Shown in pieces: positions 7,927 through 15,852 of a stretch of 18,606 bases of DNA. The notes under the pieces were generated by a model. The model was given only the letters and a program-made list of their open reading frames with translations, was not told the origin of the DNA and did not search any database. This stretch comes from Phycisphaerales bacterium UBA3190 (GTDB taxonomy: Bacteria; Planctomycetota; Phycisphaerae; Phycisphaerales; UBA1924). The translations under genes and the position numbers were made by a program. The DNA is taken from positions 1-18,606 of the forward strand of contig DEXG01000009.1 of NCBI GenBank assembly GCA_002364005.1. Reading direction: 5' to 3'. Each line of letters begins with the position of its first letter. Within the stretch, counting starts at the first letter, position 1.

Positions 7927-9339
7927 TCAAGGCCCCGTCGTCTCCGGCGGGGCTTCTTCTTGCGTTGCTTCGTGGTACATCATCTCGAACCCCCCCTCCC
8001 AGACCTTGCCAGCTTTAAGGTTTTCAAGGGCAAGCTGCGGATCGCCAATGACGCGCACGCGGAGCGTCTTGGCGAGCATGGCCTCGTTGAGGCGAGCGTC
8101 CGCCTCGTGAAACGGAACATAGTTCGCACCGCCGGTCGTCATTTCTTTGAGCTCACCATCCGCAAAGTGCCAACGCAGGTACCACTCGGTGATTGGTTCC
8201 TCTCCGTCAAACAATGTGATGCGAAGCCCGACACCCAAATCTCCATAGCGCTTCGGATCAAGCGCGGGGTTCCGCATGACGGCCTGGTAGAAATCCCCTT
8301 CTTTTGATGCGAGCACGAGATCAAACTTGACATCATCGAACAACGAATCATCCGTGACGATCTCAACAGCATCCTCGAGGTCCTGAACAACTCCCCACCG
8401 AATGGGAAAACGCTCAGTACGAACAGGCTCATCCTTCTCATCGCGGTCCCATACTTCGACCCTGAAGTAGCTCAACTCGATCTCACCCTCAATCACATCT
8501 CCTGCGGAGCCGACCGGATCGATATCGAAGAAACTGATGAATCCGTCACTGATGATCTCTTCATAGCCGTTGAGTCGCAAAATCGCACGCTCGTTCAGAT
8601 CACCCTTCGTCGGCCATCGCGGCCGTATCGCACCCGATTCGATTTTGACGCGATTCCCCTCCGGCCACTTCGCTCGCGTGCCAGGATCCCACTTCGGCAG
8701 CACGCTTATCAGCCGATCGAACGCCTCGTTCAGCGCCGCATCCGCTGGCGTCTGATCGGGGTAGCTCCAGCCCGCCTCCTTCGAACCAAATCGGAAGACC
8801 TGCCCACCAAACCATCGCCCACTTGTCCGCCACCACCGACTCGAGCCCGCCTCCGCGAAGACTGAGCCGTCGGCAACTGCGTTGATCACACCCACGATCT
8901 CGCTGTGAGACATCGGGTCCGTTGTGTTCATCAGTCGATCGGTGAGCTCCCGCGTGGGATGGTTCTTCCAACCCCACGCCTCCTCAGGGAACAGCGGCTG
9001 CAGTTCCACCAACAGCCAGTTGGGCAACGGCTTCATGAGTTCGCCCCGTAGACCCGCCGGCACCACCCCGAGTACAGCCGCACCGACAAGCAGCAACACG
9101 CCGAGTACTGCCACGCGCTTATGCAGATGCACCCGGCGAAGCGACCGCTCCCGCGCATGCACCTTCCCACACTCACTGCATGTCACCGGCACATCACCCG
9201 CGTCGCTCAGGTCATAGCCACACTTTCGGCACCGTCGCGCCGGCCGACCACGCCAGCCCGGGCGATCCCAGAACAGACCCATCACGACACACAACACTCC
9301 AACACAAGCCAGCACCACCGCCGCGATTCCCCAGATCAT
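7927..9339 (-). CDS. Membrane-anchored zinc-ribbon protein, 'MIW' family paralogue A1
   Basis: Function unknown. The 470-residue product has a membrane helix at about 3-23 and a zinc ribbon in an Arg/Lys-rich stretch (CRKC 37-40, CSEC 54-57). A second helix follows at about 76-95, then a large C-terminal domain. The positive-inside rule puts the zinc ribbon in the cytoplasm and the C-terminal domain outside the membrane. After helix 2 comes PNWLLVELQPLFP; TRAKWPEG occupies about 220-227. The end contains TLRVRVIGDPQ and WEGGFEMMY, both echoed in the neighbouring paralogue. The start ATG overlaps the TGA stop of the upstream paralogue by 4 bases, so the two form a coupled minus-strand operon. 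The C-terminus overlaps the aldolase terminator. CRKCxYDL...CxECG zinc ribbons are common in planctomycetes as far as I recall; no enzyme motif is seen. Confidence 0.85.
   Translation of the reverse strand: MIWGIAAVVLACVGVLCVVMGLFWDRPGWRGRPARRCRKCGYDLSDAGDVPVTCSECGKVHARERSLRRVHLHKRVAVLGVLLLVGAAVLGVVPAGLRGELMKPLPNWLLVELQPLFPEEAWGWKNHPTRELTDRLMNTTDPMSHSEIVGVINAVADGSVFAEAGSSRWWRTSGRWFGGQVFRFGSKEAGWSYPDQTPADAALNEAFDRLISVLPKWDPGTRAKWPEGNRVKIESGAIRPRWPTKGDLNERAILRLNGYEEIISDGFISFFDIDPVGSAGDVIEGEIELSYFRVEVWDRDEKDEPVRTERFPIRWGVVQDLEDAVEIVTDDSLFDDVKFDLVLASKEGDFYQAVMRNPALDPKRYGDLGVGLRITLFDGEEPITEWYLRWHFADGELKEMTTGGANYVPFHEADARLNEAMLAKTLRVRVIGDPQLALENLKAGKVWEGGFEMMYHEATQEEAPPETTGP
7932..7961 (+). terminator. 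Intrinsic terminator after the aldolase gene
   Basis: GCCCCG (7932-7937) pairs with CGGGGC (7948-7953) around a 10-base loop, followed by TTCTTCTT (7954-7961). The hairpin begins 27 bases after the aldolase stop. It lies inside the last codons of the convergent zinc-ribbon gene, encoding its PPETTGP tail. The minus-strand side has no good T-run, so it probably acts mainly on plus-strand transcripts. Confidence 0.7.
9160..9275. repeat. Copy 1 of a 116-base intergenic-paralogue duplication (5' coding part of A1)
   Basis: Aligns without gaps to 10644-10759, with about 11 mismatches counted by eye (roughly 90% identity). The last 35 bases are identical. It encodes the WDRPGWRGRP linker and zinc ribbon of paralogue A1. 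Similarity at the DNA level falls off in the rest of the genes. Confidence 0.75.
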
Positions 9340-10823
9340 GGTTGGTCTTCCCCCTTTGTGTCCTGATCGTCTTCCTGTTGTTCTGCCAGCATCGCGTCGT
9401 GCTGCTTCACCGCATCGCTGTACAGCATGTCGATCTCACCGTCCCAGGCACGATCGGCATCAAAAAACCACAACGACTGTTGAAAATCGCCTATGAGACG
9501 AACACGCAGCGTGTCATTCTCGATCGCGTGATAGATACGAAGCTCCGCCTCCTCCTGTTCACGCACGTCATGCAACGGGTTGTAGATGCCGCCTTGCATT
9601 TCGGTGAGTCGACCATCGCCCTTCATCCAGCTCTGCGAGAACTGCCTGATGACCCCCTGATCATCGCTGAGTATCACCTGCATACCCATCGCCAGATCCT
9701 GGAACTCGCGCTGCTCAAGGCGTGGGTTGTTGAGGATCTCGCGATACGCCTGTTTGTACGGCATCGCGGGGACCACCTCCTCGATCAGCACCTGACGAAT
9801 CAGCGCCGAATCTACCCCCTCAAAGATCTCGTCCAAACCCGACACCATCGTCCACCGCCGCGTATAGGAAAAAACCGCGCCCGGGTTGCCAAGCATCGCG
9901 CCCGTTGCCAGCTGTCGATCGCTCGGGAAGATGCTGTATTTGATCCTGATCGTGTAGGACTGACCGAGCTCCAGCCCGCCATTGATCCGGATCGTGGAAA
10001 CACCGTACTTTGACTCCCCCCTGATCTCGGTGCCCTCGACTTCCCACTCGACATGCGTCAGTAAGCGCCGATCAAGCTTCGCCCGCCAGTGCGCCTCTCT
10101 GATCCCACTGCTGATCACCACCGGCATCCCCGCCACCCACCGATCGCGGGTGCTCGGGTTCGGCTCGGGGTAGATCGAGTGGAAACGCTCGAAGATCGCG
10201 TTGAGCGCCTCGTCGGCGGGCGTGCCATCGAGATACTGATACCGACCGCCGTTCTCGAAGCGCCTCCATTGCCCGCGCATCCAGGTGACCACACGCTCCT
10301 GCCAAAGCACGGAGCCGGGCCTGGTGCGCAGCCCCCCCGACGCGATTCTGCTGAGCAGCGAGCGTGTCTCCTCGTGGGTCATCGGCCCCCAACCACCCGC
10401 CAGCCGCATCAACATCTCAACACCCGGGTTGTTGCCCTTGATGAGCAGGTTGCCGTCATCTTGCAGGGTCGGGAAATACGGCAGCAACTCAACCAGCAGC
10501 CAGTTCGGCGCTCGCCGAAACACCTCGCCCTTCTGATAATCCGGATACAACACCGGGACCGGGGCACAGACCAGCAACAGCAGCCCCGCCGCGATCCCCC
10601 GCTTGTGACGACGCACACGATGCAGCGATCGCTCACGCTCGTGCACCTTCCCACACTCGCTGCATGTCACCGGCACATCATCCGCATCGCTCAGGTCATA
10701 CCGACACTTGCTGCACCACCGCTTCGGCCGACCACGCCAGCCCGGGCGATCCCAGAACAACCCGACGCCGATCAGCATGAGTGATAGAATGAGCAGCAAC
10801 CAACTCGCAATCATCCAGATCAT
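9336..10823 (-). CDS. Membrane-anchored zinc-ribbon protein, 'MIW' family paralogue A2
   Basis: Function unknown. The 495-residue product is the closest relative of its downstream neighbour A1. It has helix 1 at about 4-23, GLFWDRPGWRGRP, and zinc ribbon cysteines 37, 40, 54 and 57. A basic segment and helix 2 (about 77-93) follow, then PNWLLVELLPYFP and a roughly 400-residue predicted extracytoplasmic domain. Near the end it shares TLRVRLIGD and WDGEIDMLY with A1; the last 20 residues are acidic. A TATACT box lies exactly 6 bases upstream of ATG 10821-10823 with no Shine-Dalgarno, suggesting a leaderless message. It is first in a two-gene operon and divergent from the beta-sandwich protein gene across a 54-base gap. 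No catalytic motif is visible. Confidence 0.85.
   Translation of the reverse strand: MIWMIASWLLLILSLMLIGVGLFWDRPGWRGRPKRWCSKCRYDLSDADDVPVTCSECGKVHERERSLHRVRRHKRGIAAGLLLLVCAPVPVLYPDYQKGEVFRRAPNWLLVELLPYFPTLQDDGNLLIKGNNPGVEMLMRLAGGWGPMTHEETRSLLSRIASGGLRTRPGSVLWQERVVTWMRGQWRRFENGGRYQYLDGTPADEALNAIFERFHSIYPEPNPSTRDRWVAGMPVVISSGIREAHWRAKLDRRLLTHVEWEVEGTEIRGESKYGVSTIRINGGLELGQSYTIRIKYSIFPSDRQLATGAMLGNPGAVFSYTRRWTMVSGLDEIFEGVDSALIRQVLIEEVVPAMPYKQAYREILNNPRLEQREFQDLAMGMQVILSDDQGVIRQFSQSWMKGDGRLTEMQGGIYNPLHDVREQEEAELRIYHAIENDTLRVRLIGDFQQSLWFFDADRAWDGEIDMLYSDAVKQHDAMLAEQQEDDQDTKGEDQP
10644..10759. repeat. Copy 2 of the 116-base duplication (5' coding part of A2)
   Basis: Partner of 9160-9275. It encodes the equivalent linker and zinc ribbon of paralogue A2. 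The duplicated genes sit in tandem, so unequal duplication followed by divergence of the C-terminal domain, or gene conversion limited to the 5' part, would both fit. Confidence 0.75.
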
Positions 10824-10829
10824 GATGTC

Positions 10830-10835
10830 AGTATA
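10830..10835 (-). promoter_or_regulatory. Extended -10 promoter of the A2-A1 operon
   Basis: On the minus strand TGT-TATACT gives an extended -10 element. Exactly 6 bases (GACATC) separate it from ATGATCTGG, so transcription should start at or next to the A of ATG. No clear -35 hexamer is seen. The 54-base gap also has to hold the plus-strand promoter of the divergent gene; TATAAC (10832-10837) or TATCTA (10842-10847) are weak candidates for that. Confidence 0.6.
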
Positions 10836-10877
10836 ACAAATTATCTATGTTCCTCGAACTCCCAACTGGGCACAACC

Positions 10878-11525
10878 ATGACACAAACCCCACAGAACAA
10901 CTTCGGCGCACCGGCACACAACTGGGCCGACGGCACATCAGCTCGGCGTGACGGCACCTCTTGGGTCCCGGCGATGCTGATCGGCGCGCTCATCTTCGCC
11001 GTCGGCTGCGGGTCGGGCCTGCTCGTCGGCTGGTTCGGCGGGGCCGCCAGCGGCTTCGCAGACGCGATCCCGGACATGACCTTCGAGCCGGCCAACATCA
11101 CCATCACCACCGATGCACCGCAGACCGCGGCGGTGGGCCAACCCATCACCGTCACGCTAACGGTCTCCGACATCAACAGCACCCAGCGCACCATCCGTGA
11201 CATCGACTGGTCGGGCACCATCGTCGACAACATGGACTTCGGCACCATCAACCCCGTGCCGCAGGAACAGAACCCCGACGGGGACTACCGCGAGATCGTC
11301 TTCGAAACCCCGCTGGGCGCCGACCAGAGCCAGGACTTCACCTTCATCCTCACCCCACGCCAGGTGGGCACCTACAACGCCGCGATCACGGTCTATGTCG
11401 ACGACTACAACTCAGAGCGAACAGAGATCCTGATCGATGTGCGTGACTCCGACGCCGACCAGAGCGAAACGGTTCCGAGCGAGGATGCGGATGATTCAGG
11501 TGTGTCGGAAGATGTTGAGCCGTAG
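10878..11525 (+). CDS. Single-pass membrane protein with extracytoplasmic beta-sandwich domain
   Basis: Unrecognised 215-residue protein. It has a 28-residue polar N-terminus rich in Asn, Gln and Ala, and one hydrophobic segment at about 29-53 (containing AVGCGSGLLVGWFGG). A strand-rich domain follows at about 70-188, with alternating Thr/Val/Ile patterns such as ITVTLTVSD and YNAAITVYVDD, as in immunoglobulin-like or CARDB/DUF11-like folds. An acidic tail closes the protein (190-215, many Asp and Glu). The domain is predicted to lie outside the cytoplasm, as an N-in, C-out protein. Cys44 sits within the hydrophobic run but there is no proper lipobox. The start ATG has only a weak GGG upstream. 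It lies between zinc-ribbon paralogues A2 (divergent) and B1 (convergent), which hints at a shared envelope role, but that is guesswork. Confidence 0.75.
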   Translation: MTQTPQNNFGAPAHNWADGTSARRDGTSWVPAMLIGALIFAVGCGSGLLVGWFGGAASGFADAIPDMTFEPANITITTDAPQTAAVGQPITVTLTVSDINSTQRTIRDIDWSGTIVDNMDFGTINPVPQEQNPDGDYREIVFETPLGADQSQDFTFILTPRQVGTYNAAITVYVDDYNSERTEILIDVRDSDADQSETVPSEDADDSGVSEDVEP

Positions 11526-11534
11526 ATCGTGCCC

Positions 11535-11555
11535 TGATCTGCACACACCAGATCA
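11535..11555. terminator. Possible bidirectional terminator hairpin
   Basis: TGATCTG (11535-11541) and CAGATCA (11549-11555) form a perfect 7-base inverted repeat with a 7-base CA-rich loop. It sits in the 38-base gap between two convergent genes. The stem has only moderate GC and no strong T-run follows on either strand, so termination would be weak unless assisted. Confidence 0.4.
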
Positions 11556-11563
11556 ATCTTGGC

Positions 11564-13108
11564 CTACATGCTCCCCCTCGGTAGCTTCGTCCAAAAGACT
11601 TCGAGCTTGACTCGGCCATCGATGATGTGTGTCGCCTCAAAATCACGCAAGCAAAACTCAGGGTCTGAGCGAATGGTTAGTGACCACGGGTAATCGGTAT
11701 TGCTGAGACTCTGCTCTGTTCCACCACCCGACATGAGTACGAGCCCTCCCCCATGAACGAGTCGCCACTCCGCATCGCCCGCTGGCTCGATTGCCCACCA
11801 TGCATGGCCCTGCATGATCTCCCAGTCGACATACGCAGTAACGGTTTCGTTACCGAAGGTATACCGCCTCCGGGGCAACTCCGGATCGTCTTTCAATCGC
11901 AATGCTAGTACGATTCTCCTGCACCCATCGATGTCATACCACCAGCACCCCTCCGCCTGGAGACACCGCTGGATCTCATCGATCACTTCCTGATCTGAAA
12001 CGACAGTGACGAGTTGATCAATGCTCTCCACGCGATTCACCGGCACAGACAACTCATACCGATCGACGACCGTCTCTGGCTCACCGAGAGACTTCGACTC
12101 ACCGAGATACTCCGATACCGTCACCTGAAGATCCGCGAAGTTGTCCGAAGGGTCACGGGGTTTGAGCTCGATCACCCCATCATCCCACGCCCCCATCGAA
12201 AGTCGAGCCGGCATGCCGCCCATCCGCTCCGAGTAACGCATCGCACGCCCATCCAGCTCCTGCAGCCGACGCGGCGAATAGCGACCATTCGGGGAAAATA
12301 CCGATGTGCCGTTCATCGGGTCGTACAGTCGCACACGCAACTGAGGATCCTTCATGTACCGTTCCTTTGCATCGCTGATCTTCGGCTTACCAAAGACCCG
12401 GTACCCCTCGGGCCACGCCTCGCGTGTTTCAACGCGCACATCGATCAGCCTCCGGAACCAGCGAGTGTGATACGCACCGAGCTGCCCCCGACTGATACCC
12501 TGTTCCATGAGTATGCGATACGAAGACGCTCTTGGGTATACACCATAACTACGATCGCGTGTCCAAGCACACAGGCCATCCACACCCTCGGTCCGCGCAA
12601 GCCACGCGACTAGCTGATAGTCCAACCATGCAAGCCCCTCAACCCGTGCGCGCACATGGAGCTCGCGCATGGCACGCTCAAGTGTTGACTTGTTGCCGTA
12701 GGCCACCGATCCCCACTCGATATCAGGATCCTGCACAAACTGAGGTGTCTGATGTATACCAAGGATCAGTACCCAACTCGGCACCGCCGCCCACATCCCA
12801 CGCTTCTTCACCGCCGGCGTTGCTCGGGCGGTATAGGCACCGATTAGCAACACCAACGCCACCGCAACCCACCTCTTACTCCGCCGCGTTTTCCGCATCG
12901 ACCGCCGCGACGCATGCTTCTTCCCACACTCGGGACACACGATCGGCCCCTCACGCAGGTCACCCTCCGCCCCCGTCAGGTCGTACCAGCACTTGCGGCA
13001 TCGCAGCTTGGCACGCCCGCGAAACCCCGCGCGATCCCAGAACAACGCACGCAACCCGACGAGCACAGCCAGCGACAGCAGCAGCCAATAGAAAAAGGAC
13101 CAGATCAT
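11564..13108 (-). CDS. Membrane-anchored zinc-ribbon protein, 'MIW' family paralogue B1
   Basis: Function unknown; 514 residues from ATG 13106-13108. Layout follows the family: helix 1 at about 4-22, LFWDRAGFRGRAK, zinc ribbon CRKC (37-40) and CPEC (58-61). A very basic stretch SRRSMRKTRRSKRW leads into helix 2 (about 80-95), followed by a large predicted extracytoplasmic domain. The spacing between Cys pairs is 17 residues, against 13 in the A pair, which defines subtype B. WPEGYRV (232-238) recalls WPEGNRV in A1, and the C-terminus has an IDGRVKLEVF stretch aligned with the WDGEIDMLY end of A2. A GTG one codon earlier is open. ATG is preferred because TATAGT ends exactly 6 bases before it and all paralogues start MIW. 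It is convergent with the beta-sandwich gene and follows the epimerase gene on the same strand. Confidence 0.85.
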   Translation of the reverse strand: MIWSFFYWLLLSLAVLVGLRALFWDRAGFRGRAKLRCRKCWYDLTGAEGDLREGPIVCPECGKKHASRRSMRKTRRSKRWVAVALVLLIGAYTARATPAVKKRGMWAAVPSWVLILGIHQTPQFVQDPDIEWGSVAYGNKSTLERAMRELHVRARVEGLAWLDYQLVAWLARTEGVDGLCAWTRDRSYGVYPRASSYRILMEQGISRGQLGAYHTRWFRRLIDVRVETREAWPEGYRVFGKPKISDAKERYMKDPQLRVRLYDPMNGTSVFSPNGRYSPRRLQELDGRAMRYSERMGGMPARLSMGAWDDGVIELKPRDPSDNFADLQVTVSEYLGESKSLGEPETVVDRYELSVPVNRVESIDQLVTVVSDQEVIDEIQRCLQAEGCWWYDIDGCRRIVLALRLKDDPELPRRRYTFGNETVTAYVDWEIMQGHAWWAIEPAGDAEWRLVHGGGLVLMSGGGTEQSLSNTDYPWSLTIRSDPEFCLRDFEATHIIDGRVKLEVFWTKLPRGSM

Positions 13109-13114
13109 CACCCC

Positions 13115-13143
13115 ACTATACCTGAGGGGACGAAGACCTGATC
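13115..13143 (-). promoter_or_regulatory. Promoter of paralogue B1
   Basis: On the minus strand GATCAG (13138-13143) is followed by a 17-base spacer and TATAGT (13115-13120), then 6 bases (GGGGTG) before ATGATCTGG. Transcription is expected at the A of ATG, so the message is probably leaderless. The GATCAG hexamer also appears at the same spacing before paralogue B2, but GATC is frequent here and it is not a canonical -35. Confidence 0.55.
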
Positions 13144-13172
13144 CTGATCAACAAAAGAAGCACTCGTGATAC

Positions 13173-14375
13173 TCAGCCCTCGTGCTCCCGCTCCTTCCAT
13201 AGCTTGAGCACCTCCCGCTCACGCTCGGCGGGCAGACCACCACGGATGCGCGTCCGCCATTGCTCGGCGAACTCACTCCCTCGCTCGGCCTCAAGCTCCT
13301 TGCCACGCTCAATGAAGTAGCTCAACGCGTTCCAAGCCGTGTCATCAATGTCGCGGGTCTTGAGCCCCGCCGCGATCGACTTGGTGGTGCTCAGCTGCCC
13401 CTGCCCCTCATACCCCTCGGCCGAGTTGGGCACCCACGCGGGCATGTGCTGCCAGGCCTGCACGCCCTGTTCATCGAGGAACGCCTCATCGACCCACTCG
13501 ACCTTCGTCTCCACGCCGAGCTTCTTCCTGGCCACCCGCACCGCGCTCTGCACCATGTCCCGACTGGTACGCGCCCCGGCGGGCGATATCCCGTTGTACG
13601 CGCCCATGTGCTTCTGCTCGATGCAATGAATCATGAAGTCGCCCAGATCGCGCACATCGATGTACTGCACGAAGTCATCGCCGCTGCCCGGTCCGATCAT
13701 CGTCCCGCCCTCGCTGGCGCGGATCGGCCAGTAGCTGTACCGCCCCGTCGTATCCCGCTCGCCCACGATCAGGCCCGGCCGGATCACGCACACCTTGCCC
13801 GGGAAGCGTTGCTCGGCCGCTTCCTCCACGCGCATCTTCATCGCCCCGTAGTGCATCCCCACATCGCGGTGCGTCTTGATCTCCGCGGCCGTCGCATCAT
13901 CGACCGTCGCCTTCTCGCCCGTCTCGTCCATGCCCGGCGTTGCTCGGCTCGCGTACACGCTCGTCGTCGAGATCACCACATACTGCCCCATCGCCGGCAA
14001 CAGGATGTCCATCGCGTTCGTCACCGTCTCGGGCACATAAGTAAAGGTATCGATCACCGCGTCGAACTTTCGCCCGTCGGTCACCAGCTTCTCGAGCCCG
14101 CTCAGATCCGTGTACCGATCACCCTGCACATGCTCCAGATCTGGGAACATGTCCGGCCCGGTCTGACCACGGTTAAACAGCGTCACCTCGTGCCCATTGG
14201 CGATCGCCCTCCTGACCGCCGGCGGGCCGGCGAACCCCGTCCCGCCTAGGAACAGGATCTTCATCGGCTTGCGCTTCTGCGTCAGCAGCCCCGCCCCCAT
14301 CGCGCTGCCCGCCAGCGCCGCGGTCACCCCAATCGCGCCCGCCTGTCCCAGAAACTCGCGTCGTGTGCTCGTCAT
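13173..14375 (-). CDS. Tat-signal NAD-dependent epimerase/dehydratase-like protein
   Basis: A 400-residue extended short-chain dehydrogenase/reductase. It has a twin-arginine signal at the N-terminus (RREFLGQAG at 5-13, then an Ala/Gly-rich hydrophobic stretch to about 31). The Rossmann nucleotide-binding motif is GGTGFAG (44-50), with FNRGQTGPD after the second strand. STTS (136-139) and the catalytic-type YGAMK (176-180) follow, giving the Ser/Tyr/Lys layout of the family. The substrate is probably a nucleotide sugar or a sugar derivative, but this is not deducible. The start ATG overlaps the stop of the transporter gene by 4 bases (ATGA), with GGGAG about 6 bases upstream, so the two are translated together. 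Export of a folded cofactor-bound oxidoreductase by Tat is in keeping with planctomycete habits; the Tat motif could also be a vestigial anchor. Confidence 0.85.
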   Translation of the reverse strand: MTSTRREFLGQAGAIGVTAALAGSAMGAGLLTQKRKPMKILFLGGTGFAGPPAVRRAIANGHEVTLFNRGQTGPDMFPDLEHVQGDRYTDLSGLEKLVTDGRKFDAVIDTFTYVPETVTNAMDILLPAMGQYVVISTTSVYASRATPGMDETGEKATVDDATAAEIKTHRDVGMHYGAMKMRVEEAAEQRFPGKVCVIRPGLIVGERDTTGRYSYWPIRASEGGTMIGPGSGDDFVQYIDVRDLGDFMIHCIEQKHMGAYNGISPAGARTSRDMVQSAVRVARKKLGVETKVEWVDEAFLDEQGVQAWQHMPAWVPNSAEGYEGQGQLSTTKSIAAGLKTRDIDDTAWNALSYFIERGKELEAERGSEFAEQWRTRIRGGLPAEREREVLKLWKEREHEG

Positions 14376-15736
14376 GTCATTCTCCCTGTTGGCCCCAGCG
14401 CCCCGCCGGGGATCGTTGATGTTGGTTTCAGTTCAACCTCGTTTGATTCATCCATATCCATGGCCCGCCGATGCTGCGACCGCGCCAACGCAAACGCCAG
14501 CCCGCCCCACAGCACCGCCAAAGGCGCGGCCACCATCGCCATGCCCATCAAACCCCACCCCATCGCCGCAATGACCCGCTCAACCCCCGCCCCAGCAACA
14601 TCGCCGCCACGGTAGAGGAACACATCGACGATGGGCTTGGCCTTGTACTTCTCGCTGCTGGGCACCACCGAGAACAGCGTCTCGCGTGCCGGACGCACCA
14701 CGGCATACCGCGTCGCACGATGGATCGCGTTAAAGATCGCAAACACCGCGAATACCTGCCAACCCTGCACGCCCTCGACCCGGCTCACCCACGCCAGCAA
14801 CGCGAATCCAGCCAGCGTCACGATCGGCAGCAACGCCAGCGCCACACCGATGCCCAGCCGCTTGATGATGTGGGCCGTAACGAACAACTGCACCAGCAGC
14901 GTCGCAACCTGGGTCCACATGTCCAGCTGCGCAAACAAGGCGATACGCCCGCTCAGCTCGTCGCTCGCGTCAACCACGAGTTTGGCCTGCGTGAAGTAGA
15001 TCATCGTGTTGCTGATTGCCAGCAGCATGATGTAGAGCCCGATGCCCAGCAGGTACGGGCTGCGCATCATCGCCTGAAAGCCATCGACCCACTGCCCGCC
15101 GACCGGCGCACCCATCGCCGGGTTCACCTGCGCCTGCACCGGCGTCCCCGAGCGGCGATCGATCAGACCCACACACTGCACCGCCAGCTCGAACGCGACG
15201 ATCGCCACACCGATCTGCACCCATGTCGGGATGTGCGAAGCCAGCCACCACACGAAGTTCGAGCCCAACAGCGCCCCGAGCGTCCCACCGATCCCGATAG
15301 CCGCGAACAAGCGCTTGCCCTGGGACAGCGACCACACATCGGCCATAAACCCCCAGAACACGCTGGTCATGAACAGGTTCACAACACTGAGCCCGACATA
15401 GTACACATAGCCGCTGTACACCAGCAGCTCATCGCTGAGCACCTGCCGCGCAACGATGAACCCGAGCAGGCACACCATCACCGCACGGTACGCCAGCGCG
15501 ATAAACCGCCGCCGATCCATCCGCGAGACCACGCCCCCGAACGCCAGCGTCACGATCAGCGACACGAAACAGGTGGTGATGAACAACCATCGAAGATCAC
15601 TCATCGACCGCTGCACCCCCATCGCCTCGCGGATCGGGCGGAGCAGGAAGTAGCCAAATAGCAGAAAGAAGAAGCACGCCGCGCTGAGCCCAACACGCCC
15701 CCACTCACCCTTGCGCACGGGGAATACCCGCGCCAT
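14372..15736 (-). CDS. MFS-type transporter, ATP:ADP-antiporter-like (COG3202 group)
   Basis: Inner-membrane protein of about 454 residues with roughly 12 hydrophobic helices. The first loop reads FGYFLLRPIREAMG, and a later one FWGFMADVWSLSQGKRLF followed by an IGIGGTLGALLGS helix. These are signatures of the bacterial MFS relatives of the nucleotide transporters (COG3202). Most free-living members have no proven substrate, so nucleotide exchange should not be assumed. I chose ATG 15734-15736 because family proteins begin shortly before the helix-1 region with a 'vrpGE'-like segment (here FPVRKGEW), and a GGGGG run precedes it. Upstream starts at 15763 (ATG) and 15772 (GTG) remain possible. 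Its stop overlaps the start of the Tat-signal epimerase gene, implying a common process. A TACAAT box lies about 50-85 bases upstream depending on the start. Confidence 0.85.
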   Translation of the reverse strand: MARVFPVRKGEWGRVGLSAACFFFLLFGYFLLRPIREAMGVQRSMSDLRWLFITTCFVSLIVTLAFGGVVSRMDRRRFIALAYRAVMVCLLGFIVARQVLSDELLVYSGYVYYVGLSVVNLFMTSVFWGFMADVWSLSQGKRLFAAIGIGGTLGALLGSNFVWWLASHIPTWVQIGVAIVAFELAVQCVGLIDRRSGTPVQAQVNPAMGAPVGGQWVDGFQAMMRSPYLLGIGLYIMLLAISNTMIYFTQAKLVVDASDELSGRIALFAQLDMWTQVATLLVQLFVTAHIIKRLGIGVALALLPIVTLAGFALLAWVSRVEGVQGWQVFAVFAIFNAIHRATRYAVVRPARETLFSVVPSSEKYKAKPIVDVFLYRGGDVAGAGVERVIAAMGWGLMGMAMVAAPLAVLWGGLAFALARSQHRRAMDMDESNEVELKPTSTIPGGALGPTGRMT

Positions 15737-15821
15737 CAGCCCCCGCCCATGCTGTGTTCCCATTTCCTGCACGGGCGAGGTCTACCCGGCATCCTGCGCG
15801 TGGTTGCGGGCGGGGAGAAAT

Positions 15822-15827
15822 ATTGTA
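15822..15827 (-). promoter_or_regulatory. Candidate -10 box for the transporter-epimerase operon
   Basis: TACAAT on the minus strand lies in an A/T-rich patch of the 80-base gap between paralogue B2 and the transporter. TGTTCA 17 bases upstream is a poor -35. Transcription would start near 15815, leaving a leader of about 40-80 bases, unlike the leaderless-type genes. The rest of the gap is GC-rich with no clear terminator. Confidence 0.45.
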
Positions 15828-15852
15828 TGATTTTTATGGTTTTCTGAACAGA

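Noticed and set aside
7932..7953. Strong bidirectional terminator between the aldolase and A1 genes
   Set aside because: The minus-strand side lacks a T-run, so I called it a plus-strand terminator only.
14471..15661. A 396-residue open frame on the plus strand opposite the transporter
   Set aside because: Its translation is dominated by His, Arg, Gln and Pro with no domain. The opposite strand encodes a clear 12-helix protein.
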